Shown here piece by piece: positions 23,949-32,351 of a stretch of 38,343 nucleotides of DNA. Each line of letters starts with the position of its first letter. Within the stretch, counting starts at the first letter, position 1. Position numbers and translations under genes: made by a program. The notes under the pieces were generated by a model. That model worked only from the letters and a program-made list of their open reading frames with translations, did no database searches and was not told the origin of the DNA. The DNA is from Lachnospiraceae bacterium (GTDB taxonomy: Bacteria; Bacillota; Clostridia; Lachnospirales; Lachnospiraceae), in contig JAGAOK010000080.1 of NCBI GenBank assembly GCA_017623815.1, forward strand, positions 1 through 38,343. Reading direction: 5' to 3'.

Positions 23949-24719
23949 CTATTTCAGCACAACATCCTTAAATACCGCCATGCACTCCCTCAGATAATTC
24001 GTCGGATTCAGCCAGCGGACATTTTTCGCTCCCAGTCCCGAAACGGAAGTATATCCGCATTCGCGGGCCAGATGGCAGGCCCGGTACACATGAAATCTGC
24101 TCGTCACAATCACCACGGATGCTCCGTCCGGAATATAGGCTTTTGAAAAGGTTAAATTTTCATGCGTCGACGTAGACTGATCCTCCATCAAAATCCGCTC
24201 TTCCTCAATTCCCATCCCTGCAAGTGCCCTTCGCATCGCCTCAGCTTCGGAAATCAGTTCGTCCGGCCCCTGTCCGCCGCTCACTACCACCTTGCTGCCC
24301 GGATTTTCCGCCAGATACTTTGCCGCCGCCTCAATTCTGTTTCGCAGCACAAGGGATGGCCGCTCTCCGCGCAGTCCTGCCCCGAGTACAATCAGATAAT
24401 CAGCATTCTCCTGCGGCCCGACGCTCTGCCCGTGCACAATCATCCCGAACAAAACTCCAAACAATACAACTGCCACTGACACAAACGACCAAAACACGCC
24501 AATCAGTTTACGCGGCAGGGTAAACTTCTCTTTGTAATGTCCATGCCAAATCAGTGCCAGCAAAAAACACGCGATTCCAATCACCGGAAATACAAAGAAA
24601 AAGGACTGTGGTCCCACATAGGTCACCAGCATACCAAAGTACACAAAACACAGTACCCCGGCTATCGCAAGCAGTGCCATAGCCAATCCATGTACAACGG
24701 CTTTTTTCTTATTTTTCAC
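23949..24719 (-). CDS. YdcF/SanA-family membrane protein (DUF218 domain)
   Basis: 256 residues. Three hydrophobic segments (about 10-33, 38-58 and 72-95) precede a DUF218 domain beginning at YLIVLGAGLRGERPSLVLRNR. The domain includes KVVVSGGQGPDELISEAEAM, ESTSTHEN-like EDQSTSTHENL and VVIVTSRFHVYRA. Relatives such as ElyC and SanA affect envelope synthesis, but the reaction is not firmly known. The start is GTG at 24719, eight bases after GGAGG located in the end of glgB, so it is the last gene of the glgB operon. Confidence 0.85.
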   Translation of the reverse strand: MKNKKKAVVHGLAMALLAIAGVLCFVYFGMLVTYVGPQSFFFVFPVIGIACFLLALIWHGHYKEKFTLPRKLIGVFWSFVSVAVVLFGVLFGMIVHGQSVGPQENADYLIVLGAGLRGERPSLVLRNRIEAAAKYLAENPGSKVVVSGGQGPDELISEAEAMRRALAGMGIEEERILMEDQSTSTHENLTFSKAYIPDGASVVIVTSRFHVYRACHLARECGYTSVSGLGAKNVRWLNPTNYLRECMAVFKDVVLK

Positions 24720-24722
24720 TTA

Positions 24723-26564
24723 TTAGTCCTCCACCAAAAAGATTCTTGCCGAAAACGGTGCAATATCCGTCGAAATGCGATACGGCTTACCATGCATCGC
24801 CTCCTCGGTTACATTGACTTTCATATCATCCGGCGCTGTATTTCCGCTGTAGCAGTACCAGTCACTGTTAATCAGTTCTTTCAATCTGCACTGCATTTCG
24901 TAGCCAAACGAAAAATCACTCCAATATTGATCCGACAAATTAAGCATCACAATCACTTTCTGTCCGGCTGCACTTCGTTCATATACATAGGTACAAAACT
25001 GAGCCGCATCCGAAACCAGCCACCGAAAACACTCCGCATTGTACTCCCCATCATAAAGCGCCGGGCACCCCATATACAGCGCTGCCAGATCCCTGCAATA
25101 TAAATGAAAAGAATCATGCAGCGGATATTTTAGCATCTCCCAGTCCTGCTGCCTATTTTCATCCCACTCCCGAAGCTGCCCGATTTCATTGCCCATGAAA
25201 CTCAGTTTTTTGCCCGGATGCGTATAAAAATACGCATAAAATGCTCTTGCCTGCGGAAATTTCTGTTCATATTCTCCCCACATTTTCTGCAAAATTGTCG
25301 CTTTTCCGTGCACCACCTCATCATGAGAAAAGGCCAGCAGAAAAAGTTCATTATAAAAATAATGCATCGAAAAGGTTAATTTATGATGATGCCCCGGCCG
25401 GTGCGACGGATGCACCTTAAAATACTCCAGCGTATCATTCATAAATCCCATATCCCATTTATAATCAAAACCAAGTCCGCCGTACTCCACCGGTGCTGTC
25501 ACCTTTAAATAGTCCGTAGAATCCTCTGCAATCAAAATCACACCCGGATGTCTTTCATGCAGTCCGTAATTCATGTTTTTTATAAACATGACACTTTTGT
25601 CATTCACTCCGCGATTGGAATCTCCGCGCCAGTAAATGGCTCTGCTGATTGCATCCATGCGAATGCCGTCAAAATGAAATTCCTTGATCCAGTAATTTGC
25701 ACACGACTGCAAAAAACTGGCCACCTCGCCTTTTGCATGATTGAAATTACAGGTTCCCCACTCGCTTTTCCCGACATCGTCCGTGTCATACTCGTACAGC
25801 GAGGTACCGTCAAATTTTGCCAGTCCATAGCTGTCCATCGCAAAGTGAATCGGTACAAAATCCAATATGACGCCAATGTCATTTGCATGACACAGATTGA
25901 TAAATGCTTTTAGTTCATCCGGCGTACCATATCTGGACGTCGGAGCAAAAAATCCCGTATTCTGATAGCCCCATGAACAATCCGCAGGATGCTCTGACAG
26001 CGGCAGACACTCTATGTAATTGAAATGATTTTTCTTCAAATACGGAATCAGTTCCTCCGCAACCTCAATATAGGTAGGAAAATGCATCTCCTCACCGTCC
26101 CGGCACTCCTTTGTTGCCTGCGCATTCTTCCAGGAAGCCAGATGCATTTCATAGATATTCATCGGACGATTATAGTTTTTTTCTGCTGTTTTGCGCCTTT
26201 CCAGCCATGCGTCATCTGTAAATCGATAAGAAGAAACGTCCGTGATTACAGACGCGAACGCCGGTCTTTTTTCCATGGCAAATCCATACGGATCGCAGTG
26301 CTCGCAAAAAAATCCATTCCGGTCCTCAATCACATATTTATAGAGCATCCCTGCCTTTGCCTGCGGCACATAAAGTGTGTAAACGCCAGGGTCAAACCCA
26401 TGCTCCATCTGCTTTTTCTCCCACGTAAAAAACTCCCCTGTAACATAAACTGCTTTTGCCTGCGGTGCATACACCCGAAACCACACACCGTCTCCCTCTA
26501 TATGAGCTCCGAAAAACTCATAGGCATCAAACGCATTTCCGCTGTAGAAATCTCTGAAATTCAT
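24723..26564 (-). CDS. glgB: 1,4-alpha-glucan branching enzyme
   Basis: 613 residues. An N-terminal CBM48-like domain (FFGAHIEGDGVWFRVYAPQA) precedes a GH13 barrel. Nucleophile Asp is in FDGIRMDAIS, acid/base Glu in LIAEDST and the stabilising Asp in FSHDEVVHGK; FMGNEIGQ and the C-terminal beta domain follow. The enzyme makes alpha-1,6 branches in glycogen. No other glycogen genes are in the window. The ATG overlaps the upstream RACo-like gene by 4 bases and the ydcF-like gene follows by 3, so all three are probably co-transcribed. Confidence 0.94.
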   Translation of the reverse strand: MNFRDFYSGNAFDAYEFFGAHIEGDGVWFRVYAPQAKAVYVTGEFFTWEKKQMEHGFDPGVYTLYVPQAKAGMLYKYVIEDRNGFFCEHCDPYGFAMEKRPAFASVITDVSSYRFTDDAWLERRKTAEKNYNRPMNIYEMHLASWKNAQATKECRDGEEMHFPTYIEVAEELIPYLKKNHFNYIECLPLSEHPADCSWGYQNTGFFAPTSRYGTPDELKAFINLCHANDIGVILDFVPIHFAMDSYGLAKFDGTSLYEYDTDDVGKSEWGTCNFNHAKGEVASFLQSCANYWIKEFHFDGIRMDAISRAIYWRGDSNRGVNDKSVMFIKNMNYGLHERHPGVILIAEDSTDYLKVTAPVEYGGLGFDYKWDMGFMNDTLEYFKVHPSHRPGHHHKLTFSMHYFYNELFLLAFSHDEVVHGKATILQKMWGEYEQKFPQARAFYAYFYTHPGKKLSFMGNEIGQLREWDENRQQDWEMLKYPLHDSFHLYCRDLAALYMGCPALYDGEYNAECFRWLVSDAAQFCTYVYERSAAGQKVIVMLNLSDQYWSDFSFGYEMQCRLKELINSDWYCYSGNTAPDDMKVNVTEEAMHGKPYRISTDIAPFSARIFLVED

Positions 26565-28039
26565 GAAAAATCCCGTTCCTCCCGTAAGTTCATGGCCTGC
26601 AGATAATATTCATTGAAATGATCTTTTTCTGCAAGATTTATACTCCTTGTATTCCCGACAAGTTCCTCTGTGTCGCCGCCGCAAGCATACAAATAAGTTC
26701 CTGCAAGCGAAGTATTTCCCACTGCTATTGTCCTGTCCCTCCACGCCGAAGGAATCAGTCCAATCTGACAGGCTGCGTCCGTGCTCAGTTTATAACCGAA
26801 TCCCCCCGCCAGATATACCTGCTCGACTTCCTCGGGCAAAACACCTGCTTCCTCCAGCAAAATGCGGATTCCTGCAAAGACCGCTGCTTTTGCTGTCTGA
26901 AGGGTACGTATCTCCTCCTGTCGGATACAGTACGTATCGATTTTATATCCCGTTTCAAAATAAGGCTGCACCATAAGTCCCGTTTCATCTATCACGCCCC
27001 GGGTGAGCAGCTCTGCCACCAGGGCAATCACATCCGCTCCGTACAGCCCCGGCTCAAAACCGCCCTCAAATGCCGGACCTGCTGCCGTTGCCGTCGCATA
27101 ATTCCCCTCCGGTGTAAAAAGAACCATCTCACCGTTCGTTCCAAGATCTATCAAAAGCGCATATGACACCTGCTGCGTTTCCATCTGTTTTTTGCACACA
27201 AGCATTCCCGCCGTAATATCCCCTCCGACAAACGCAGAAACTGCCGGCATTGTAACACCCTGTATTCCGCCGCTTTCAAAAGGAAGTGACACCGTTGTCA
27301 CCGGATTAAATGGAGCTTTGGAAAGTCCCGAAACATCCTGTTTTAAGTAAAGATGCGTCATTATGGTGTTTCCCGCCAGAACCAGCTTTTTCGGAAACAA
27401 TCCTTCTGCCTTCCACTGCGTAATCACATCGCCTATCGCCTTATTGACCATATCGGACAATTCTACAGCCTTTCCCGAAAGTGCCGCCTCCATACGACTT
27501 ACCACATCCGCACCGTACTTTCTTTGCGGATTCAGCTGCTTATGAGTGCGGATTACCTTCGCACTCTCTGCCTCCACCAAAAGAAGCACCAGTGTTGTGG
27601 TTCCCAGATCTGCAATTGCAATTAAGTCTTCCGCAGCTTCTAATCCGGATTCTCTTTCCGTCATCTGCTCTCCGCCGCTTAAAAAGAGCGAACTATCCAG
27701 CACAAACATATCGTCCCTGCTTTCCGGAAGTTTAATGACACAGTCTGCCTGCGGCTTTGCCTTGCACGCAAGCCTCCACCCCTTACGAAGCTCATCAGGC
27801 TTAAAAAACCTTCGATCTGCAGGAAGCGGGAGCGGGGCTCCTTTTACAAAACACACCCTGCACCTTCCGCAGGTTCCGTGCCCTGCACAGTGCGACACTT
27901 CAAACATCCCATGCTCTATAAGCACAGAAAGAACGTTTTCCCCTTTTTTAAGAGAAAACGTTCCTTCACTTTGTATTTCTATTTCTATTTCTATTTCGTT
28001 TTGCTTTGCTTTATCCTGCTTGTCTGTACATGGTTCCAT
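26561..28039 (-). CDS. Ferredoxin-ASKHA protein related to corrinoid-activating RACo/RamA (DUF4445)
   Basis: 492 residues. A plant-type [2Fe-2S] domain near residues 25-105 has Cys51-x5-Cys57-x2-Cys60 and Cys92. An ASKHA ATPase-like part follows, with IADLGTTTLVLLL, VGGDITAGMLVCKK, LIDLGTNGEMVL, ATAAGPAFEGG and VYLAGGFGYKL. Relatives use ATP to drive electrons uphill and reactivate Co(II) corrinoid methyltransferases. No corrinoid protein is in the window, so the partner is unknown; the nearby cobalamin uptake genes make a B12 link plausible. The N-terminus contains an EIEIEIEI run encoded by a hexanucleotide repeat. Confidence 0.85.
   Translation of the reverse strand: MEPCTDKQDKAKQNEIEIEIEIQSEGTFSLKKGENVLSVLIEHGMFEVSHCAGHGTCGRCRVCFVKGAPLPLPADRRFFKPDELRKGWRLACKAKPQADCVIKLPESRDDMFVLDSSLFLSGGEQMTERESGLEAAEDLIAIADLGTTTLVLLLVEAESAKVIRTHKQLNPQRKYGADVVSRMEAALSGKAVELSDMVNKAIGDVITQWKAEGLFPKKLVLAGNTIMTHLYLKQDVSGLSKAPFNPVTTVSLPFESGGIQGVTMPAVSAFVGGDITAGMLVCKKQMETQQVSYALLIDLGTNGEMVLFTPEGNYATATAAGPAFEGGFEPGLYGADVIALVAELLTRGVIDETGLMVQPYFETGYKIDTYCIRQEEIRTLQTAKAAVFAGIRILLEEAGVLPEEVEQVYLAGGFGYKLSTDAACQIGLIPSAWRDRTIAVGNTSLAGTYLYACGGDTEELVGNTRSINLAEKDHFNEYYLQAMNLREERDFS
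27974..27997 (-). repeat. In-frame hexanucleotide tandem repeat, 4 copies
   Basis: TATTTC is repeated four times on the plus strand without mismatch. On the coding strand it reads GAAATA and encodes Glu-Ile pairs at residues 15-22 of the RACo-like protein. Copy-number changes would keep the frame and alter only the length of the linker before the ferredoxin domain. Confidence 0.8.
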
Positions 28040-28056
28040 GCCTTCATCCTTCCCAT

Positions 28057-28230
28057 TTATACAAACTGATTTCTGTCCGCGTCATAGCTATAGTTAATAC
28101 CAGCAAGACGCTCTGTAATCTGCGCCTCGTCCACATCCAGATCTTCACACATCGCTGCAAGCGACGGATAAAAATCACGCAGTTTTAAATTCACAAAACT
28201 TAAAAGCATCACCGGATCCTTTGGAATCAT
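28057..28230 (-). CDS. DUF4250 family small protein
   Basis: 57 residues. MIPKDPVMLLSFVNLKLRD, CEDLDVDEAQITERLAGI and the ending YSYDADRNQFV are the DUF4250 signature common in Clostridia. It looks like a small helical bundle with no known function. The ATG at 28230 is preferred; an in-frame GTG at 28239 is possible. It sits 17 bases upstream of the RACo-like gene and 60 bases after clpB. Confidence 0.82.
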   Translation of the reverse strand: MIPKDPVMLLSFVNLKLRDFYPSLAAMCEDLDVDEAQITERLAGINYSYDADRNQFV

Positions 28231-28292
28231 CTCTATCACCCATCCTTTTTTCTTAGAGTATCACGAATTCCGGCAATTTAAAAGAGCGAAAA

Positions 28293-30872
28293 CTAGACTT
28301 TTGCATAAAGTGCATCTTCACCTGCATCAATCTCAATCACATCCTTGGCACGAACGCGCCCTTCGAGAATCAATCTGGCTGCCGGTGTCTCCACATGCTT
28401 TTGCACAAAACGCTTGAGCGGCCTTGCGCCATACACCGGATCATATCCGTTTTCCACGATAAATTTTTCTGCCTTTTCGGTCAGCCTGATCCGAATCTCT
28501 TTATCAGACAGACGACGATTGATATCTTCAAGCAGAAGCCGGATAATTCCGCCTATATTGTCTTTGGTCAGCGGCTTAAACAATATGGTCTCATCCAGAC
28601 GATTCAAAAATTCCGGTCTGAAATGTCCCCGAAGTTCGCTTAGCACCGCTTCTTCCGCTTCCATGCGGATCGCCCCATCCTCCGAAATACCATCCAGCAG
28701 ATAGGCTGCACCGATGTTGGAGGTCATAATCAGAATCGTATTTTTAAAATCCACTGTTCTTCCCTGCGAATCCGTAATCCTTCCGTCATCGAGCACTTGC
28801 AAAAGAACATTAAATACATCCGGATGCGCCTTTTCAATTTCATCAAAGAGCACGACACTGTACGGACGTCTTCGCACGGCCTCCGTCAGCTGTCCGCCTT
28901 CTTCATATCCGACATATCCCGGAGGCGCTCCGATCAGACGTGATACGGAGTACTTCTCCATCTATTCGCTCATATCGATACGCACCATGTTGCTCTCATC
29001 ATCAAAGAGATTTTCTGCCAGCGCCTTGGCCAGTTCTGTCTTTCCCACACCGGTCGGTCCTAAAAACAGGAAGGAACCGATTGGTTTTGACGGATCTTTA
29101 ATCCCGGCTTTCGAGCGGATAATCGCCTCTGTCACCTTCGTTACCCCCTCGTCCTGACCGATAACACGCTTGTGAAGTTCTTCGTCTAAATGCAAGGTCT
29201 TGTTACGCTCTCCCTCCGTCAGCTTCGCTACCGGAATTCCTGTCCAGCGCGATACAATCTTGGCAATTTCCTCGTCATTCACATTTTCATGCACAAGGGT
29301 ATGCTCCGTCTTATCCACCGCCTCTTCCTCGATTTCCAACTGCTTTTTAAGTGTCGGAAGCGTTCCGTAAGAAAGCTCCGCTGCACGTTCCAGGTTACCA
29401 TCACGCTGTGCAATCTGAATCTGACCACTCACCTGCTCGATCTCTTCTCTTAACTTCTGCAGTTTTTCCACGGAATTCTTTTCATTCTCCCAAGTTGCTT
29501 TCTTACTGCTCAGTTCCTCTTTTAACTCTGCAAGTTCTTTCTGAAGCACGGAAAGTCTGTCCTTGGAAAGATTGTCATCTTCTTTTTTCAGCGCTGCTTC
29601 CTCAATTTCCATCTGCATCACACGTCTGGAAAGTTCATCCAGCTCTGTCGGCATTGAGTCAAGCTCTGTTTTAATCAGAGCACAGGCTTCATCTACCAGA
29701 TCGATAGCTTTATCCGGCAAAAAACGATCTGTAATGTAACGGTTTGAAAGCACTGCAGCACTCACCAGCGCATTGTCCATGATTTTTACACCGTGGAACA
29801 CTTCGTAGCGTTCCTTTAATCCTCGCAAAATGGAAATCGTATCTTCCACGGTCGGCTCCTCCACCATAACCGTCTGGAATCTCCGCTCCAAAGCGGCATC
29901 CTTTTCGATATATTGTCTGTGCTCATCCAATGTAGTCGCACCGATACAGTGAAGTTCTCCTCTTGCCAGCATCGGTTTTAACATATTTCCCGCATCCAGC
30001 GCTCCATCCGTTTTTCCGGCGCCGACAATGGTATGCAGCTCATCAATAAACAGAATAATCTGTCCGTCGCTCTTTCGCACATCCTCAAGCACTGCTTTTA
30101 AGCGTTCCTCAAATTCGCCGCGGTATTTTGCCCCCGCCACAAGTGCCCCCATATCAAGTGCAAAAATCTTTTTATCCTTCAGTGCCTGCGGAACATCCCC
30201 ACGCACAATTCGTTGTGCCAATCCTTCCACCACGGCTGTCTTTCCGACCCCCGGCTCTCCGATCAGAACCGGATTGTTCTTTGTTTTTCGCGATAAAATA
30301 CGAATCACATTTCGTATCTCATTATCGCGCCCGATAACCGGGTCAAGCTTCTGACTCCGTGCACGCTCCACCAAATCCTGTCCGTATTTTTCCAGTGTAT
30401 CATAGGTGGCTTCCGGATTATCACTGGTCACTCGCTGATTTCCGCGCACCGTAGAAAGTGCCTGCAAAAAACGTTCTCTTGTAAGCCCGTACTCACCAAA
30501 CAGCTTTTTCATCTCGGCATTTGGCTGCTTTAACATGGAAAGAAACAGATGCTCCACGGATACATAGGCATCTCCCATCGCTTTTGCCTCATCCTCTGCC
30601 ATGACAAGCACCTGATTTAATGCCTGGCTCATATAAAGCTGCCCGCCGCTTACCTTCACGCGCTTTGCCAGTGCCTGACGACACCTATCCGTAAAGTGCT
30701 CTTTATTTATCTCCATCTTTTCGATCAGTTTCAGAATCAAGCTGTCTTCCACCATGAGAAGACTCATCAGCAAATGTTCCTGATCAATTTCCTGATTTCC
30801 GAATTCATAAGCAAGTTTTTCACAACCGTTAACTGCTTCCAATGACTTTTGTGTAAATTTTGAAATGTTCAT
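28293..30872 (-). pseudogene. clpB: clpB chaperone gene interrupted by an in-frame amber codon
   Basis: The frame encodes a full 859-codon ClpB disaggregase except for one TAG at codon 637. Part 1 (28962-30872) has the Clp N domain, NBD1 ([19 protein letters not shown]), the coiled-coil middle domain and Walker A of NBD2 (GPTGVGKTE), and ends VRIDMSE. Part 2 (28293-28961) continues in the same frame with [23 protein letters not shown], Walker [12 protein letters not shown] and the C-terminal domain. Intact relatives read SEYMEK here, so a Tyr codon became TAG. An ATG follows the stop directly, so re-initiation is possible, but NBD2 would be split. Readthrough, recent inactivation or a sequencing error are the alternatives. 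A CIRCE-controlled promoter is retained. Confidence 0.85.
28962..28964 (-). other. clpB: Premature TAG codon inside clpB
   Basis: The coding strand reads GAA-TAG-ATG-GAG where the family has a tyrosine codon between Glu and Met. TAC or TAT to TAG needs one base change. No frameshift is involved: both flanking parts share one frame. Confidence 0.85.
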
Positions 30873-30920
30873 AACTTCGTCTCCTCCTTTTACTACTTAT
30901 GTTTCCGCTTCTAGTTCCGT

Positions 30921-30947
30921 TTTATACGAAATTGTTAGCACTGTCAA
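30921..30947 (-). promoter_or_regulatory. Promoter of clpB
   Basis: TTGACA (30942-30947) and TATAAA (30921-30926) on the minus strand are 15 bases apart, slightly short. The -35 box is inside the CIRCE element. Confidence 0.6.
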
Positions 30948-30961
30948 GGGGTGAGTGCTAA
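30935..30961 (-). promoter_or_regulatory. CIRCE element (HrcA operator)
   Basis: TTAGCACTG-N9-GAGTGCTAA matches the CIRCE consensus TTAGCACTC-N9-GAGTGCTAA with a single arm mismatch. It overlaps the clpB -35 region, so clpB should be repressed by HrcA and induced by heat or protein stress. Confidence 0.92.
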
Positions 30962-30972
30962 TTCTTTTGTAA

Positions 30973-31007
30973 AAATATCGCAACCCCTGTGTTTATGCGG
31001 GGTTGCG
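30973..31007 (-). terminator. Terminator after the ECF S component gene
   Basis: Perfect 9-bp GC-rich arms CGCAACCCC (30979-30987) and GGGGTTGCG (30999-31007) are followed on the minus strand by ATATTTTTA. It ends the riboswitch-controlled operon about 43 bases after the S-component stop and insulates clpB. Confidence 0.82.
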
Positions 31008-31049
31008 GTTTCTTAATTTTTTATAAACTGCTTTATTATATATAACTTC

Positions 31050-31553
31050 CTACTCATACACCACTTTATCCAGTCTGCGAAGGAGACTGACCATCGGTGC
31101 AATTAATATCCCGACAAACAAATTTGCAACTCCATGCACACAGTCGTAAGGAAGACCTGCGATAATCCATGCAATCATCCCTCTAAAATCAAGCCCAAAC
31201 ATCAGTGCCTGAGCCGGTGCATATAACGTACCAAATAAGAATCCGTGCGCACCGCAAAGCAATATATATACAACTTTAGGCGTATGTTTCGGAAGAAGCA
31301 TCACCACGCCCCAAAGGACTGTCCATAGATACAGGTATGGAATCCACCACATGTTAAATCCTGCAAACAGTCCGTTTAACATCACGTACACATAAATCGG
31401 ATACAATGCTTTTTTTCGATATACAATGGTAAAAGCAATGGTAAAGACTCCCAAAAGGTGTACATTGGGCAGAACCTCCATAAAAATCTTGGAGCAGTAC
31501 ATAACTGCCCCAAGCATTCCAAATAATGTCATTTCTCTGATTGTCAGTTTCAT
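31050..31553 (-). CDS. ECF transporter S component, probable cobalamin or precursor uptake
   Basis: 167 residues with five or six hydrophobic segments and no ATPase domain, typical of the substrate-binding membrane subunit of energy-coupling-factor transporters. The N-terminus TIREMTLFGMLGAVMYCSKIF is characteristic of the family. The C-terminal part (GLPYDCVHGVANLFVGILIAPMVSLLRRL) would contact the shared EcfT. The shared EcfA/A'/T module is not in the window. It overlaps the DUF4430 lipoprotein gene by 4 bases, and a cobalamin riboswitch controls both, so the substrate is probably cobalamin or a precursor. Confidence 0.85.
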   Translation of the reverse strand: MKLTIREMTLFGMLGAVMYCSKIFMEVLPNVHLLGVFTIAFTIVYRKKALYPIYVYVMLNGLFAGFNMWWIPYLYLWTVLWGVVMLLPKHTPKVVYILLCGAHGFLFGTLYAPAQALMFGLDFRGMIAWIIAGLPYDCVHGVANLFVGILIAPMVSLLRRLDKVVYE

Positions 31554-32038
31554 GCTTTCTCATATTTAAAGGTATATGTTTTACCCTCTTCAATATTTGT
31601 GGTATCTACGCCGGACTGTGCGTACTGACCATCCACATAAAACGACCAATAAGCACCATCTTTGTCATAATCTGCCGGGATACCGTTTACTTCCTTCACA
31701 TAAAGACCGTAATCACTATCTTCGCCGGCAATCAGATTATTTTCAAGCAGTGCCTCTCCGACGGTTGTCTTATCGGTATGCACTTCAAAAAATGTTTCCG
31801 CGCCATCTGCATCTACTACAGTAAATGTAAATACCGTATTTCCTTCGCCGACGATCGTCGGTTCCGATTCTGCAGACTTCTCTGCCTGTGCACCATCTGT
31901 TGCTGTTGTCTGCTGCGCAGTCTCTGTCTTCTGTGCTCCGTTGTTGCCATTACAACCTGTTGTAATCAGTGCCATAGCCGCAATCAGCATCATACAAAGG
32001 AATAATGACAGGTGTTTTTTAATTTTCATCTGTTTCAT
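31550..32038 (-). CDS. DUF4430 lipoprotein (transcobalamin-like domain)
   Basis: 162 residues. A lipoprotein signal peptide ends at a lipobox-like LITTGC (Cys29). A Thr/Ala/Glu-rich linker leads to a DUF4430 domain (about 65-160), with VGEALLENNLIAGE, GLYVKEVNGIPADYDKDGAYWSFYVDG and EEGKTYTFKYEKA. DUF4430 resembles the C-terminal domain of transcobalamin-type binders. It probably sits on the outer membrane face and hands ligand to the S component encoded next (4-base overlap). AAGGAG precedes the ATG at 32038 by 9 bases; an out-of-frame ATG at 32043 opens only a 7-codon frame. Confidence 0.87.
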   Translation of the reverse strand: MKQMKIKKHLSLFLCMMLIAAMALITTGCNGNNGAQKTETAQQTTATDGAQAEKSAESEPTIVGEGNTVFTFTVVDADGAETFFEVHTDKTTVGEALLENNLIAGEDSDYGLYVKEVNGIPADYDKDGAYWSFYVDGQYAQSGVDTTNIEEGKTYTFKYEKA

Positions 32039-32059
32039 TCATGTATTCTCCTTAATCTT

Positions 32060-32275
32060 AATATTCCCTCTCTGTGCCGGCTGCCGCAGCATATCCATCG
32101 GATGCGAGAGGCTTTGATTTCAGGATATTCCGGCTCGGCACAAATCAGACCGTCTTCTCAGCATGCGCCAATGACGTGTCCCCGCTTTTGCGGCAAACGG
32201 GTAGGCCTGATCATATCTGTTGCCTTACGGCGACGGGCTCGCACAGGTTTCGCACCTGTTTCCCCTGAAAACGAA
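32060..32275 (-). ncRNA. Cobalamin riboswitch
   Basis: On the minus strand the leader has the conserved blocks of the class: AGGGGAAACAGGTGCGAAAC, then GAGCCCGTCGCCGTAA, a variable middle with the CCGCAAAAGCGG hairpin, and the terminal box GAGCCGGAATATCC (32124-32137). Downstream GGATATG (about 32090-32096) can pair with ATATCC of that box, and CCTCTC/GAGAGG can close a second stem near the ribosome site. These are probably the expression platform. Bound cobalamin should switch off the uptake genes that follow. Boundaries are approximate. Confidence 0.88.
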
Positions 32276-32278
32276 CTC

Positions 32279-32307
32279 ATTTTACCACAGAAAAAAAAAC
32301 ATGACAA
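32279..32307 (-). promoter_or_regulatory. Promoter of the riboswitch operon, embedded in the upstream terminator
   Basis: TTGTCA (32302-32307) and TAAAAT (32279-32284) are 17 bases apart on the minus strand. The -35 box is part of the 3' arm of the ATPase terminator hairpin and the spacer is mostly its T-tract. Transcription would start near 32272, just at the 5' end of the riboswitch. Confidence 0.6.
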
Positions 32308-32331
32308 GAACTCTCAACAGTCCTTGCCATG
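32291..32331 (-). terminator. Strong terminator after the P1B ATPase gene
   Basis: A 13-bp stem (plus-strand arms 32300-32312 and 32319-32331, two G-U pairs) with a 6-base loop is followed on the minus strand by nine T residues. It lies 20 bases after the ATPase stop. Confidence 0.9.
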
Positions 32332-32351
32332 CTTTTATAAAATTCGCATCG

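Noticed and set aside
27546-28097. Long plus-strand open frame opposite the RACo-like gene
   Set aside because: It is antisense to a well-supported gene, Ser/Pro-rich as expected for a shadow frame, and has no start signals.
28293-30872. Pyrrolysine or general amber recoding as the explanation of the clpB TAG
   Set aside because: TAG serves as an ordinary terminal stop for several genes here (porB, the 211-residue gene, DUF4364, the DUF5808 gene), and no pyl genes are present in the window. Nonsense mutation, re-initiation or error are simpler.
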